The translations under genes were made by a program, and so were the position numbers. This document shows, piece by piece, positions 55,501 through 64,000 of a DNA stretch of 64,000 bases; position 1 is the first letter of the stretch; every line of letters starts with the position of its first letter. The notes below the pieces were generated by a model. It searched no databases and had not been told where the DNA came from. It saw only the letters and a list, made by a program, of their open reading frames with translations. The stretch is from Streptomyces sp. NBC_01275 (GTDB lineage Bacteria > Actinomycetota > Actinomycetes > Streptomycetales > Streptomycetaceae): positions 2,232,001 through 2,296,000 of the forward strand of contig NZ_JAPEOZ010000001.1 in the NCBI RefSeq assembly GCF_026340655.1, given 5' to 3'.

Positions 55501-56277
55501 TCAGCCTTTGTCGGCCTCCTCCACCATCTGCTTCAGCTTCGCGGGCGTCATCGTCTGGTCCTGGTAGATGTTCTTGCCGTTGAACAGGACGGTGGGCGTG
55601 CCGCCGAAGTGGCCGTTCTGGAAAGCCTGGTTGGACTTCTCGACCCAGCTGTTGTGCGTGCCGTCCTCGACGCAGGTGCGGAACGCGGGCGTGTCCAGGC
55701 CGTCGACCTTGCCCGCCAACTCGATGAGCTTGCTGTTCTTGCTGTAGGCGTCGTCGGTCTCGGAGGGCTGGTTCTCGTACAGCACGTCGTGGTAGGCGGT
55801 GAACTTTCCGGCGTCCTGGGCGCAGGCCGCCGCGTTCGCCGCGTTACGGGAGCCGCTGCCGCCCATGTTGCCGTCGATGAGGGTGGCCAGGTGGTACTCC
55901 ACCTTGAGCTGCCCGGCCTCCGTCAGCTCGTGGATGGTCGGTCTGTACGTCGTCTCGAAGGCCTTGCAGGCCGGGCAGCGGAAGTCCTCCCACACGGTGA
56001 GCGTGGACTTGGCGCTCTCCTTGCCGACGGGGATCGCCAGGGCGTCCGTGCCGTTCGCCCCCGAGGGCGCGACGACCGGGCCCGCGTTGTCGCTGGTGTC
56101 GTCCTTGCCGGAGTTCGCCGCGACGACGCCGATCACCGCCGCCAGGCCCAGCACGCAGACGACGCTCGCGCCGACGATCAGCGTCCGCCGTCGCCGCTCG
56201 ACGGCCTTCTGCTTCTCGCGCTCCACCGCCAGCCGCTCCCGGGCGGTGCGCTTTCCCTCACGATTCTTCTCGCTCAC
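55501..56277 (-). CDS. Membrane-anchored DsbA-like thioredoxin-fold protein
   Basis: A 258-aa protein. A basic N-terminus (REGKRTARERLAVEREKQKAVERRRR) precedes one membrane segment (LIVGASVVCVLGLAAVIGVVA), followed by an extracytoplasmic DsbA fold with active site CPAC in WEDFRCPACKAFE, a helical insert, and the cis-Pro loop GGTPTVLFNG. It should form or isomerise disulfides in secreted proteins. Start is GTG 56277. It lies between lgt and the trp operon on the same strand, as in related genomes. Confidence 0.92.
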   Translation of the reverse strand: MSEKNREGKRTARERLAVEREKQKAVERRRRTLIVGASVVCVLGLAAVIGVVAANSGKDDTSDNAGPVVAPSGANGTDALAIPVGKESAKSTLTVWEDFRCPACKAFETTYRPTIHELTEAGQLKVEYHLATLIDGNMGGSGSRNAANAAACAQDAGKFTAYHDVLYENQPSETDDAYSKNSKLIELAGKVDGLDTPAFRTCVEDGTHNSWVEKSNQAFQNGHFGGTPTVLFNGKNIYQDQTMTPAKLKQMVEEADKG

Positions 56278-56290
56278 ACCCCCAGAACGA

Positions 56291-56319
56291 ACCGGGGAGG
56301 CGCATTGCGCCTCCCCGGT
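56291..56319 (-). terminator. Terminator downstream of trpA
   Basis: ACCGGGGAGGCGC (56291-56303) pairs perfectly with GCGCCTCCCCGGT (56307-56319) around ATT. It lies 70 nt after the trpA stop and 14 nt before the DsbA-like gene, separating the two transcription units. Confidence 0.8.
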
Positions 56320-56388
56320 CCCAGGTCCACCCGTTCGAGTGACGTGTGTGAAATGTCCCGCTCTGTTACGCCACAGGACAGGCCCTAG

Positions 56389-57225
56389 CTAGGCCTGTCG
56401 GCGCACGCCCTTCGCCAGCTCGCCCGCGAGTTCACGGACCGCCTCGACGCCGGCCGCGTCGTCCGGGGCGTCCAGCATCCGCTTGACGAAGGCCGAGCCG
56501 ACGATCACGCCGTCGGCGAAGCCGGCGACCTCGGCCGCCTGCGCGGCGTCGGAGACGCCCAGGCCGACGCAGACGGGCAGGCCTGTGCCGGTGGCCCGGG
56601 TCCGCTCGACCAGGTCCTGGGCCTGCGCGCCGACCGACTCACGGGTGCCGGTGACGCCCATGAGCGAGGCCGCGTACACGAAGCCGCTGCCCGCCTCGGT
56701 GATCTGCGCGAGCCGTGCGGCCTGGCTGCTCGGCGCCACGACGAACACCGTCGCGAGGCCGTGCTTCTCGGCGTGCTCGCGCCACAGCGCCGACTCCTGC
56801 ACCGGCAGGTCCGGCAGGATGCAGCCCGCGCCGCCCGCCTCGGCCAGCTCGGCGGTGAAGCGCTCGACGCCGTAGCGGTCGATGGGGTTCCAGTACGTCA
56901 TGACGAGCACCGGCTTCCCGGTGGCGGCGTGCGCCTCCCGGACCGTGCGCATGACGTCGGCGATGCGCACCCCGCCGCGCAGGGCGATGTCGTCGGCGGT
57001 CTGGATGACCGGGCCGTCGAGGACGGGGTCGCTGTGCGGCAGGCCCACCTCGACGATGTCGGCGCCGCCGTCGAAGACGGCCTTGATCGCCTCGATGCCG
57101 CCGTCCACGGTCGGGAACCCGGCCGGGAGATAGGCGATGAGGGCGGAGCGGCCCTCGGCCTTGGCGGCGGCGAGGGTGTCGCTCAGCAGTTGGCGCTTCC
57201 CACCGGTGAATGCGGCCCCGCTCAC
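56389..57225 (-). CDS. trpA: Tryptophan synthase alpha subunit
   Basis: A 278-aa TIM barrel that splits indole-3-glycerol phosphate to indole and glyceraldehyde 3-phosphate. It has [35 protein letters not shown] (catalytic Glu; the usual PFSDP is PHSDP) and catalytic Asp in [24 protein letters not shown] and VGLGVSD complete the phosphate site. GTG 57225 overlaps the trpB stop (GTGA). The stop lies in an imperfect dyad (GACAGGCC...GGCCTGTC, 56377-56399). Confidence 0.97.
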   Translation of the reverse strand: MSGAAFTGGKRQLLSDTLAAAKAEGRSALIAYLPAGFPTVDGGIEAIKAVFDGGADIVEVGLPHSDPVLDGPVIQTADDIALRGGVRIADVMRTVREAHAATGKPVLVMTYWNPIDRYGVERFTAELAEAGGAGCILPDLPVQESALWREHAEKHGLATVFVVAPSSQAARLAQITEAGSGFVYAASLMGVTGTRESVGAQAQDLVERTRATGTGLPVCVGLGVSDAAQAAEVAGFADGVIVGSAFVKRMLDAPDDAAGVEAVRELAGELAKGVRRQA

Positions 57226-58505
57226 TTGGCGTCCCCCTCGATCTCGGCGGTGTCGGCCGCGTTGGCGGCGACCTCGGCGTCGGTGTCGTACAGGCCGAAG
57301 TAGCGGGCGGCCGTGTCCATGTCCTTGTCGCCGCGGCCGGACAGGTTGACGATGATCAGCCCGTCCTTGCCGAGCTCCTTGCCGACCTCCAGGGCGCCGG
57401 CCAGCGCGTGGGCGCTCTCGATGGCCGGGATGATGCCCTCGGTGCGCGACAGCAGACGCAGCGCCTGCATGGCCGCGTCGTCGGTGACCGCGCGGTACTC
57501 GCCGCGGCCGCTGTCCTTGAGGTAGGAGTGCTCCGGGCCGATGCCCGGGTAGTCCAGACCCGCCGAGATGGAGTACGGCTCGGTGATCTGCCCCTCGTCG
57601 TCCTGCAGGACGTAGGAGCGCGAGCCGTGCAGGATGCCGGGCTCGCCCGCGGTCAGGGTCGCCGCGTGCTCGCCGGTCTCGATGCCGTGCCCGGCCGGCT
57701 CGCAGCCGATGAGGCGTACGTCGGCGTCCGGGATGAAGGCGTGGAACAGGCCGATGGCGTTGGAGCCGCCGCCGACGCAGGCGACGGCCGCGTCGGGCAG
57801 CCGTCCGGCGCGCTCCAGGATCTGGCGGCGGGCCTCGACGCCGATGACCCGGTGGAAGTCGCGGACCATGGCCGGGAAGGGGTGCGGGCCCGCGACCGTG
57901 CCGAAGAGGTAGTGGGTGCGGTCGACGTTGGCGACCCAGTCCCGGAAGGCCTCGTTGATGGCGTCCTTCAGCGTGCGGCTGCCGGACTTCACCGCGACGA
58001 CCTCGGCGCCCAGCATCCGCATCCGGGCCACGTTGAGGGCCTGGCGCTGGGTGTCGATCTCGCCCATGTAGATGGTGCACTCGAGGCCGAACAGCGCGCA
58101 GGCGGTGGCCGTGGCGACGCCGTGCTGACCGGCGCCGGTCTCGGCGATCACGCGCGTCTTGCCCATGCGCCTGGTGAGCAGGGCCTGCCCGAGCACGTTG
58201 TTGATCTTGTGGGAGCCGGTGTGGTTGAGGTCCTCGCGCTTGAGGAACACCCGGGCGCCGCCGGCGTGTTCGGCGAACCTCGGCACCTCGGTGAGGGAGC
58301 TGGGCCGGCCGGTGTAGTGCACGAGCAGGTCGTCGAGCTCGCGGGCGAACTCGGGGTCGTGCTTCGCCTTGTCGTACTCGACGGCGACCTCGTCCACGGC
58401 GGCGACGAGGGCCTCCGGGATGAACTTGCCGCCGAACGCGCCGAAGTAGCCCTCGGCGTTGGGGATGTGACCCTCGGGGTCGGGGATGAAGAACTCGCTG
58501 GGCAT
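57222..58505 (-). CDS. trpB: Tryptophan synthase beta subunit
   Basis: A 427-aa PLP enzyme joining indole and serine. The PLP Lys is in [27 protein letters not shown] and the phosphate loop [15 protein letters not shown] follow, and the catalytic Glu is in the IAETGAGQ segment. Length and order are normal for TrpB1. ATG 58505 has GTGAGG about 7 nt upstream. It is coupled to trpA and separated from trpM by 59 nt. Confidence 0.97.
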   Translation of the reverse strand: MPSEFFIPDPEGHIPNAEGYFGAFGGKFIPEALVAAVDEVAVEYDKAKHDPEFARELDDLLVHYTGRPSSLTEVPRFAEHAGGARVFLKREDLNHTGSHKINNVLGQALLTRRMGKTRVIAETGAGQHGVATATACALFGLECTIYMGEIDTQRQALNVARMRMLGAEVVAVKSGSRTLKDAINEAFRDWVANVDRTHYLFGTVAGPHPFPAMVRDFHRVIGVEARRQILERAGRLPDAAVACVGGGSNAIGLFHAFIPDADVRLIGCEPAGHGIETGEHAATLTAGEPGILHGSRSYVLQDDEGQITEPYSISAGLDYPGIGPEHSYLKDSGRGEYRAVTDDAAMQALRLLSRTEGIIPAIESAHALAGALEVGKELGKDGLIIVNLSGRGDKDMDTAARYFGLYDTDAEVAANAADTAEIEGDAK

Positions 58506-58564
58506 GCGGAAACCTCACGGTGAGTGTGTGGACAGACACTGTTCGCCGTGGGGGCGGGGACTTG

Positions 58565-58777
58565 TCAGTCGGTTGCAGGCCGGCTGTGGTTGCTCGCGCA
58601 GCTCCCCGCGCCCCTGAAGGGGCGCCATCGCATGCCGTTCACCTGCCCGGGCTCGTCCCCGATGACGTACCGCACTCGCCGACCGTGCACCCGCCGCGCG
58701 GGGGCGCGGCAACCACGGGGTCGGCAGCCGCGCGCGAGGCGGGCGTACCGGTCCATGGGCGTCAGGGTGGGCGTCAT
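58565..58777 (-). CDS. trpM: Small Arg-rich protein TrpM
   Basis: A 70-aa basic protein, YARLARGCRPRGCRAPARRVHGRRVRYVIGDEPGQVNGMRW, lying between trpC and trpB exactly where S. coelicolor has trpM. TrpM has been described as a small modulator of tryptophan synthesis and differentiation. Two Cys in GCRPRGC and about 14 Arg suggest nucleic-acid or metal binding, but no domain is known. ATG 58777 is taken as start; TTG 58786 and ATG 58756 are possible. Confidence 0.78.
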   Translation of the reverse strand: MTPTLTPMDRYARLARGCRPRGCRAPARRVHGRRVRYVIGDEPGQVNGMRWRPFRGAGSCASNHSRPATD

Positions 58778-58799
58778 CGGGGCCAACTCTAGCCGGAGA

Positions 58800-59609
58800 T
58801 CAGCCGCGGCCGTGCCGCAGGGCCGGGTGCTCGCCCGCCGCCACCAGGTCGGCCACCGCCGTCTTGGGGTCGCGGCCGGTGACCAGGGACTCGCCGACCA
58901 GGACCGCGTCGGCGCCGGCGTTGGCGTACGCGATGAGGTCGTGCGGGCCGCGGACGCCGGACTCGGCGATCTTGACCAGGCCGGCCGGGATCTCGGGGGC
59001 GACCCGCTCGAAGGTGCCCCGGTCGACCTCGAGGGTCTTGAGGTTGCGCGCGTTGACGCCGATGATCTTCGCGCCCGCGTCTACCGCGCGCTCGACCTCC
59101 TCCTCGTCGTGCACCTCGACGAGCGGGGTGAGGCCGATGGAGACGGCGCGCTCGATCAGGGACTCCAGGGCCGGCTGGTCGAGGGCCGCGACGATCAGCA
59201 GCGCGAGGTCGGCGCCGTACGCGCGGGCCTCCCACAGCTGGTACGAGGTGACGATGAAGTCCTTGCGCAGCACGGGGATGTCGACCCGCGCGCGGACCGC
59301 TTCGAGGTCGGCGAGCGAGCCGCCGAAGCGGCGCTGTTCGGTGAGGACGGAGATGACGGCCGCGCCGCCCGCCTCGTAGTCCGCGGCCAGTCCGGCCGGG
59401 TCGGCGATCGCGGCCAGCGCGCCCTTGGAGGGGCTGGAGCGCTTGACCTCGCAGATGACCTTGACGCCGTCGCCCCGGAGCGCGGCCACGCCGTCCTTGG
59501 CGGCCGGGGCCTTCGCCGCGCGCTCCTTGAGCTCGTCGAGGCTGACGCGCGCCTGCCGCTCCGCGAGGTCGGCACGGACTCCGTCGATGATCTCGTCGAG
59601 CACACTCAC
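58800..59609 (-). CDS. trpC: Indole-3-glycerol phosphate synthase
   Basis: A 269-aa TIM barrel closing the indole ring. It has [15 protein letters not shown] at the start, [15 protein letters not shown] (catalytic Lys), [45 protein letters not shown] (Lys, Glu) and [18 protein letters not shown] 59609 follows GAAGGGG at about 10 nt. An in-frame extension up to GTG 59675 is open and contains three Trp codons, but does not resemble the family. Confidence 0.96.
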   Translation of the reverse strand: MSVLDEIIDGVRADLAERQARVSLDELKERAAKAPAAKDGVAALRGDGVKVICEVKRSSPSKGALAAIADPAGLAADYEAGGAAVISVLTEQRRFGGSLADLEAVRARVDIPVLRKDFIVTSYQLWEARAYGADLALLIVAALDQPALESLIERAVSIGLTPLVEVHDEEEVERAVDAGAKIIGVNARNLKTLEVDRGTFERVAPEIPAGLVKIAESGVRGPHDLIAYANAGADAVLVGESLVTGRDPKTAVADLVAAGEHPALRHGRG

Positions 59610-59753
59610 GCGAGCGGTCCCCTTCCAGTTCCAGACGGTCGAGAGTTCCAGCGACCAGTGCAAACAAGTGGTCACTTCGATGGTATCCGGAGGAAGGCGA
59701 AGGCCTCACATCCGGTTGACGGCGGTCCCACTACCTGGACGTCCGCCCGATGA

Positions 59754-60296
59754 TCAAGGATGCAGCCAGCCACCGAACGGCAGGTTCCGGACAACCGTGA
59801 AGACCAGGAGCGACACGCCCAGCGTCCACAGGCCCACCGGGGCGAGATCGACGCGCAGGGGGCGGCCGCGGGCAGCGCGGACCACCCAGACGGTCCACAC
59901 CGCCGCGAACCCCAGATAGGCGACGACGGCCATCGCGTTGTCGTGCAGCGCGGCCGAAAGGTCGCCGTGCACGAAGGCGTGCGCGCTGCGCAGTCCGCCG
60001 CAGCCGGGGCAGTACAGGCCCGTGTAGCGCAGCAGGGGGCAGACGGGGTAGTGGCCGGGCTCGTTGGGATCGACGGCCCCGACGTACGCGAAGGCCCCGG
60101 CGACGGCCGCGAGGATCCCGGCGGGCACGGCGAGGCGTCCCAGCACGGTCCCCCGGGGTGCCGGGGGCGCCAGGGGCGCCGGGAGTGCCAGGGGTGCCGG
60201 GGGCGCCGGGAGTGCCGGGGGCGCGGGAGGCGGCGGAGCGGCCCGTCGGCTGTCGGCCTGGCTGCCTGCCCGGCTGTCTGCGTTCACGCCTCGCAT
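59754..60296 (-). CDS. DUF2752 membrane protein
   Basis: A 180-aa protein. The N-terminus is Ala/Pro/Leu-rich and repetitive (PAPPALPAPPAPLALPAPLAPPAP). After a first membrane segment comes the DUF2752 hallmark CPLLRYTGLYCPGCGGLRSAHAFVHGDLSAALHDN, with three Cys, then two more membrane segments. Function is unknown. It is conserved beside the trp genes in streptomycetes. The start at ATG 60296 is uncertain; GTG 60287 is close behind it. Confidence 0.85.
   Translation of the reverse strand: MRGVNADSRAGSQADSRRAAPPPPAPPALPAPPAPLALPAPLAPPAPRGTVLGRLAVPAGILAAVAGAFAYVGAVDPNEPGHYPVCPLLRYTGLYCPGCGGLRSAHAFVHGDLSAALHDNAMAVVAYLGFAAVWTVWVVRAARGRPLRVDLAPVGLWTLGVSLLVFTVVRNLPFGGWLHP
60155..60228 (-). repeat. 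Imperfect GCCGGGGGCGCCAGG repeats in the DUF2752 gene
   Basis: A run of 9- and 12- to 15-nt variants of GCCGGGGGC and GCCAGGGGC encodes the Ala/Pro/Leu-rich N-terminal repeat. It is in frame, so length changes would alter the protein but not destroy it. Confidence 0.7.
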
Positions 60297-60427
60297 TGTG
60301 CCCCGCTCCCGTGCCCCGCGCAGGGCCGCACGCACGCGTGAGGGGCGGTCGGTGTCGTCACCGGCCGCCCCTCACGAAGTCCCGCGTCACGAGGTCCCGC
60401 GTCGCAAAGTCCCGCGGAGGTCGCCGC

Positions 60428-60679
60428 TCAGCTCTCGGCGCCGGCCGGCTCGCGCGTGGCCGTCACCTGGTGCACCGGGTGGGCCTTCTTCGGCATGCCG
60501 AGGCCCGCCGCGCTCATGGCGGCGCCGACGACACCGCCGAGGGCCACGATCGCCATGCCCGCCCAGAAGCCCAACGGCTCGGCCATCACCATGAACGCGC
60601 CCGCGACGCAGAAACCGATGATGACGATGGTGACACCGGTCCAGGCGGCCGGGGTGTGTCCGTGGCTGCTGCCCGCCAT
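60428..60679 (-). CDS. HGxxPAAW family small membrane protein
   Basis: An 83-aa protein beginning MAGSSHGHTPAAWTGVTIVIIGFCVAGAFMV. The HGHTPAAW motif just before the first membrane segment defines the family. A second membrane segment (FWAGMAIVALGGVVGAAMSAAG) and a short cytoplasmic tail follow. Function unknown; conserved in actinobacteria beside trp genes. ATG 60679 has GAGGAG 7 nt upstream. Confidence 0.9.
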   Translation of the reverse strand: MAGSSHGHTPAAWTGVTIVIIGFCVAGAFMVMAEPLGFWAGMAIVALGGVVGAAMSAAGLGMPKKAHPVHQVTATREPAGAES

Positions 60680-60818
60680 GACTTGCTCCTCATTGTGCGT
60701 TGCGTACGTGTCCGAGCCGGACGCTCGTCGTCCATTGTCCCGTACGCGCGCGTGCACGGGACACGGGGGTGGCTTCCGGCAGCGTCTGATTCACCACATC
60801 GGGAAGGGCCGGGCGAGG

Positions 60819-61460
60819 TCAGGCGGGGTCCGCGCCCGTCGGGTCCTCGCCGCGGTCCAGGGCCTTCCAGACGTCCTCGGGCCGGTCCGGGTCGACCTTC
60901 GGGGCGGCGCGTCGCGGCCGGGGGGCGCCGGTGCGCTCGTACCGGCCGGACATGGCCGGCCACAGTCGGCCGTAGCGCAGGGCGAGCAGGCCCGCCAGGA
61001 GGATCAGGGCGCCGCCCGCGGCCGCCGCGTAGGGCCAGGCGGTGTGGGTGAAGGTGGCGACGGTGGCCGAGGCGTCGCCGGAGGCCTGGGCGGCCTTCTC
61101 GTCGAGCGCGTCGCCGTCGGAGGCGCCGAACAGGGCCGCGGCGACGATGCCGGCGCCGGAGAGCGCGAGGAGGGCGGAGACCGCGAAGCGGCCGGCCCGG
61201 CGGACGGCGAAGACGGCGACGAGCGCGGCGAGGCCCACTATGGCGAGCGCCGCGGGCACGCCCGTGACGTCGCTGCCCCTGGCGGTCAGGGGAAAGGATC
61301 CGCCGGGCACCGTCACCGTGCCCTCCGACCAGCGCTGCCGGGTGGACAGCAGGGCCACGGCCGCGCCCAGCGCGCCGCTCAGCAGGGCGAGGGCGAGGCT
61401 CCGGCGGCCCGAGCTGGCGGGGGCGGCGGAAGCGGAACGGGGGTGAGGTACAGCAGTCAC
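60819..61460 (-). CDS. TIGR02234 (trp-associated) membrane protein
   Basis: A 213-aa protein with four membrane segments (SLALALLSGALGAAVALLS, VPAALAIVGLAALVAVFAV, FAVSALLALSGAGIVAAAL, YAAAAGGALILLAGLLAL). WPAMSGRYERTGAPRPR follows, and a C-terminal motif DPDRPEDVWKALDRGEDPT. It is the Trp-operon-associated membrane family, always near trpE/trpC in actinobacteria. Its role in tryptophan synthesis or export is unproven. GTG 61460 is favoured (VTAVPHPRS) over GTG 61469; a GATAGT box just upstream suggests a nearly leaderless message. Confidence 0.9.
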   Translation of the reverse strand: MTAVPHPRSASAAPASSGRRSLALALLSGALGAAVALLSTRQRWSEGTVTVPGGSFPLTARGSDVTGVPAALAIVGLAALVAVFAVRRAGRFAVSALLALSGAGIVAAALFGASDGDALDEKAAQASGDASATVATFTHTAWPYAAAAGGALILLAGLLALRYGRLWPAMSGRYERTGAPRPRRAAPKVDPDRPEDVWKALDRGEDPTGADPA

Positions 61461-61562
61461 GGAGTCCACTATCGCCTGAACCCCGGGCGAACCGGCACCC
61501 GGGGCACACGTGAGACGCGTCCTACTGGTCGCCCGCCGGTCGTCTGCCGGTCGCCGCGTTGA

Positions 61563-63056
61563 TCACTTGCCGGCCGTCTGCTCGCCCAGGCGGTTCGCCG
61601 TGTGGACCGCGCGGAGCACCGCCGCCGCCTTGTTGCGGCACTCCTGGTCCTCGGCGACCGGGTCGGAGTCGGCGACGATGCCGGCGCCGGCCTGGACGTA
61701 GGCGGTGCCGTCGCGCAGCAGGGCCGTGCGGATGGCGATGGCGGTGTCGGAGTCGCCCGCGAAGTCCAGATAGCCCACGCAGCCGCCGTACAGGCCGCGG
61801 CGGGACGGCTCCAGTTCGTCGATGATCTGCATCGCGCGGGGCTTCGGGGCGCCGGACAGGGTGCCCGCCGGGAAGCAGGCGGTGAGGACGTCGAAGGCGG
61901 TCCGGCCGCGCGCGACCCGGCCGGTGACCGTCGAGACGATGTGCATCACGTGCGAGTACCGCTCGATGGTCATGAAGTCGACGACCTCGACGGAGCCGGG
62001 CTCGCAGACCCGTCCCAGGTCGTTGCGCCCCAGGTCGACGAGCATGAGGTGCTCGGCGCGCTCCTTGGGGTCGGCGAGCAGCTCGTCGGCGAGGGCCTGG
62101 TCCTCCTGCGGGGTGGCGCCGCGGTGCCGGGTGCCGGCGATGGGGTGGACCATGGCCTGCCCGTCCTCGACCTTGACCAGGGCCTCCGGGCTGGATCCGA
62201 CGACGTCGAAGCCGTCGAAGCGGAACAGGTACATGTACGGCGAGGGGTTGGTCGCCCTCAGGACCCGGTAGACGTCCAGCGCGCTCGCCGTGCACGGCGT
62301 CTCGAAGCGCTGGGAGGGGACGACCTGGAAGGCCTCGCCCGCGCGGATGCGCTCCTTGACGTCCTCGACGGCCCGCTGGAAGTCGGGGCCGCCCCACAGG
62401 GCGGTGTACTCGGGGAGTTCGGAGGGCGGCAGGACGGCCGGGGGCTGGGCGACCGGGCGGGAGAGGTCGGCCTCCATGGCGTCCAGCCGGGCCACCGCGT
62501 CCGCGTACGCCTCGTCGACGCCGGTGTCGAGGTCGTTGTGGTTGATCGCGTTGGCGATCAGCAGGACGGAGCCCTCCCAGTGGTCCATGACGGCGAGGTC
62601 GCTGGTCAGGAGCATGGTCAGCTCGGGGAGCCTGAGGTCGTCGCGCTCGCCGGGGCCGATCTTCTCCAGGCGGCGCACGATGTCGTAGCCGAGGTAGCCG
62701 ACCATGCCCCCGGTGAAGGGGGGCAGACCGTCCTGGTGGGGGGTGTGCAGGGTCTCGATGGTGGCGCGCAGGGCGACGAGGGGGTCGCCGTCGACGGGGA
62801 CGCCGACGGGCGGGGTGCCGAGCCAGTGGGCCTGGCCGTCGCGCTCGGTCAGCGTCCCCTCGGACCGGACGCCGACGAAGGAGTAACGAGACCACGAACG
62901 GCCGTTCTCCGCGGACTCCAGGAGGAAGGTGCCGGGGCGCTCGCCTGCGAGTTTGCGGTACAGCGCGACCGGGGTGTCGCCGTCGGCGAGCAGCTTGCGG
63001 GTGACCGGGATGACACGGCGGTCGGTGGCGAGCTTGCGGAACGTCTCGAGATCCAT
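61563..63056 (-). CDS. trpE: Anthranilate synthase component I
   Basis: A 497-aa chorismate-binding enzyme making anthranilate with a separate glutaminase subunit (TrpG, not in the window). The N-terminal feedback site includes [16 protein letters not shown] (Leu-Leu-Glu-Ser, Trp binding). The catalytic domain includes [59 protein letters not shown] (metal), [23 protein letters not shown] and [12 protein letters not shown] 63056 has AAGG about 10 nt upstream. It is 11 nt behind hisI on the same strand. Confidence 0.97.
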   Translation of the reverse strand: MDLETFRKLATDRRVIPVTRKLLADGDTPVALYRKLAGERPGTFLLESAENGRSWSRYSFVGVRSEGTLTERDGQAHWLGTPPVGVPVDGDPLVALRATIETLHTPHQDGLPPFTGGMVGYLGYDIVRRLEKIGPGERDDLRLPELTMLLTSDLAVMDHWEGSVLLIANAINHNDLDTGVDEAYADAVARLDAMEADLSRPVAQPPAVLPPSELPEYTALWGGPDFQRAVEDVKERIRAGEAFQVVPSQRFETPCTASALDVYRVLRATNPSPYMYLFRFDGFDVVGSSPEALVKVEDGQAMVHPIAGTRHRGATPQEDQALADELLADPKERAEHLMLVDLGRNDLGRVCEPGSVEVVDFMTIERYSHVMHIVSTVTGRVARGRTAFDVLTACFPAGTLSGAPKPRAMQIIDELEPSRRGLYGGCVGYLDFAGDSDTAIAIRTALLRDGTAYVQAGAGIVADSDPVAEDQECRNKAAAVLRAVHTANRLGEQTAGK

Positions 63057-63067
63057 GGCGGCTGACC

Positions 63068-63466
63068 TTACTGATCCGAGGCGGTGGCCGCGCCGGAATC
63101 GGCGCCGTCCTTGAGCAGCACGTCTTCGTCGAAACAGGTGCGCGCGCCGGTGTGGCAGGCGGCGCCGACCTGGTCGACCCGTACGAGCACGGTGTCGGCG
63201 TCGCAGTCCAGGGCGACGGACTTGACCCACTGGAAGTGGCCGGAGGTGTCGCCCTTCACCCAGTACTCCCGGCGGCTGCGCGACCAGTAGGTGCAGCGGC
63301 CGGTGGTGAGCGTGCGGTGCAGCGCCTCGTCGTCCATCCAGCCGAGCATGAGCACCTCACCGGTGTCGTACTGCTGGGCGATGGCGGGGACGAGCCCGTC
63401 GGCGCTGCGCCTGAGGCGTGCGGCGATCTCGGGGTCGAGGCTGCTGGGCGAGGGCGTGCTGGTCAT
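63068..63466 (-). CDS. hisI: Phosphoribosyl-AMP cyclohydrolase
   Basis: A 132-aa enzyme of histidine synthesis (third step). It has [51 protein letters not shown] and the zinc Cys residues in [27 protein letters not shown]. It is monofunctional, without the HisE pyrophosphatase domain. Eleven nucleotides separate it from trpE, so the his and trp steps are probably cotranscribed. Confidence 0.97.
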   Translation of the reverse strand: MTSTPSPSSLDPEIAARLRRSADGLVPAIAQQYDTGEVLMLGWMDDEALHRTLTTGRCTYWSRSRREYWVKGDTSGHFQWVKSVALDCDADTVLVRVDQVGAACHTGARTCFDEDVLLKDGADSGAATASDQ

Positions 63467-63525
63467 GGTGCCATTGTGCCGCGCGCCACGGACAGTCACG
63501 GGGCGATGTCCACTGGGTGGAAAGC

Positions 63526-63573
63526 CGAAGGGAAAGGCGAGGGAAAAGGCGAGGGGAAGGCGACGGGAAAGGC
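63526..63573. repeat. Four imperfect GGGAAAGGCGA repeats
   Basis: Units GGGAAAGGCGA, GGGAAAAGGCGA, GGGGAAGGCGAC and GGGAAAGGCGG follow one another in the region between divergent hisI and the downstream gene. Purine-rich on one strand and non-coding. Confidence 0.7.
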
Positions 63574-63628
63574 GGCTGTGCCGTGGAGGGTGGCCGAGGG
63601 ACGGGTGGGCGGACCTCGTACGCGGTCG

Positions 63629-63634
63629 TAGGCT
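63629..63634 (+). promoter_or_regulatory. -10 box of the leaderless TIGR03085-type gene
   Basis: TAGGCT ends exactly 7 nt before the A of ATG 63641, so transcription should start at the start codon. No good -35 box was found. Confidence 0.5.
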
Positions 63635-63640
63635 GACTGC

Positions 63641-64000
63641 ATGTCGACTTTCGCCAAGCGTGAACGGCTCCTTTTCGCAGACCTCTTGGAAACGGCGGGT
63701 CCGGACGCCCCCACGCTCTGCGAGGGCTGGCGGACCCGGGAGCTGGCCGCGCACGTGGTGGTGCGCGAGCGCCGCGCGGACGCCGCCGGAGGCATTCTGA
63801 TCAAGCAGCTGGCGTCCCGCCTGGACCGGGTGATGGAGGAGTTCGCCGCCAAGCCGTACGAGGAGCTGCTCCAGCTGATCCGCACGGGTCCGCCGCGCTT
63901 CTCCCCCTTCCAGCTCAAGCAGATAGACGAGGCGTCGAACACGATCGAGTTCTACGTCCACACCGAGGACGTCCGCCGCGCCGAGCCCGACTGGACGCCG
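63641..64000 (+). CDS. TIGR03085-family (DinB/maleylpyruvate isomerase-like) protein, 5' part
   Basis: The first 120 codons of a protein opening [45 protein letters not shown]. This is the usual opening of the mycothiol-dependent isomerase-like fold, with the metal His in [33 protein letters not shown] supplies further His/Glu ligands. The end is beyond the window. The biochemical role of this subgroup is unknown; relatives are mycothiol-dependent enzymes. Confidence 0.88.
   Translation, partial: MSTFAKRERLLFADLLETAGPDAPTLCEGWRTRELAAHVVVRERRADAAGGILIKQLASRLDRVMEEFAAKPYEELLQLIRTGPPRFSPFQLKQIDEASNTIEFYVHTEDVRRAEPDWTP

Overview
The window is about 72% GC, with many leaderless genes, ATGA/GTGA gene overlaps and long GC-rich rho-independent hairpins. 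All of this points to a Streptomyces chromosome. From memory, the gene order from polA through the liv operon, pdtaR, pyk, gltBD, lgt, trpABMC and trpE to hisI matches the S. coelicolor SCO2003-SCO2044 core segment and is recognisable in Mycobacterium (polA/pdtaR/pyk/lgt/trp/hisI). No alignment was run.

Layout. 1-4841: start of polA (minus), a YdeP-type molybdenum oxidoreductase, a hotdog thioesterase, and two genes for exported or membrane proteins. 5129-10858: a complete branched-chain amino acid ABC transporter, with a strong hairpin after the binding-protein gene. 10941-14096: the ANTAR regulator pdtaR, an odd 73-nt tRNA with a Leu (CAA) anticodon, a free-standing HTH-LAGLIDADG endonuclease-like gene, and a leaderless pyruvate kinase gene. 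14239-25159: SIMPL protein, Tat-exported 5'-nucleotidase, SGNH hydrolase, an orphan hydroxamate-type pair (PLP decarboxylase plus N-hydroxylase), aminopeptidase N, chorismate mutase and a zinc-metallopeptidase-like protein.

25240-35163 holds an accessory block that reproduces the KstR2 regulon of mycobacteria, which degrades steroid rings C and D (the HIP pathway). It has two SDRs, echA20, ipdA, ipdB, ipdC, fadA6, kstR2, ipdF, and two acyl-CoA dehydrogenases. Each of its two divergent intergenic regions carries a KstR2-like palindrome, so the two sites could control all eleven genes. No ring A/B genes and no fadD3 are in the window.

35176-39183: an FBP-domain protein and a TetR regulator share a divergent promoter in which one perfect 25-nt palindrome contains both -35 boxes. 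They are followed by an SGNH hydrolase, a VWA protein and a GH46 chitosanase. 39299-46456: gltB-gltD with a candidate GlnR box upstream, and a VIT1/CCC1 metal transporter with a possible metal-responsive operator. 46739-54244: an overlapping, translationally coupled operon of four ADP-ribosylglycohydrolase paralogues, a ribokinase remnant, a CaiB-type CoA transferase and a CitE-like lyase. 54310-64000: lgt, a DsbA-like protein, trpC-trpM-trpB-trpA, small membrane proteins, hisI-trpE, and the start of a TIGR03085-type gene.

The least expected items are the tRNA/endonuclease pair, the steroid C/D-ring island with its operators, a 17-nt repeat array that multiplies a ribosome-binding site, the palindrome-embedded divergent promoter, and the ADP-ribosylglycohydrolase cluster with its decaying ribokinase.
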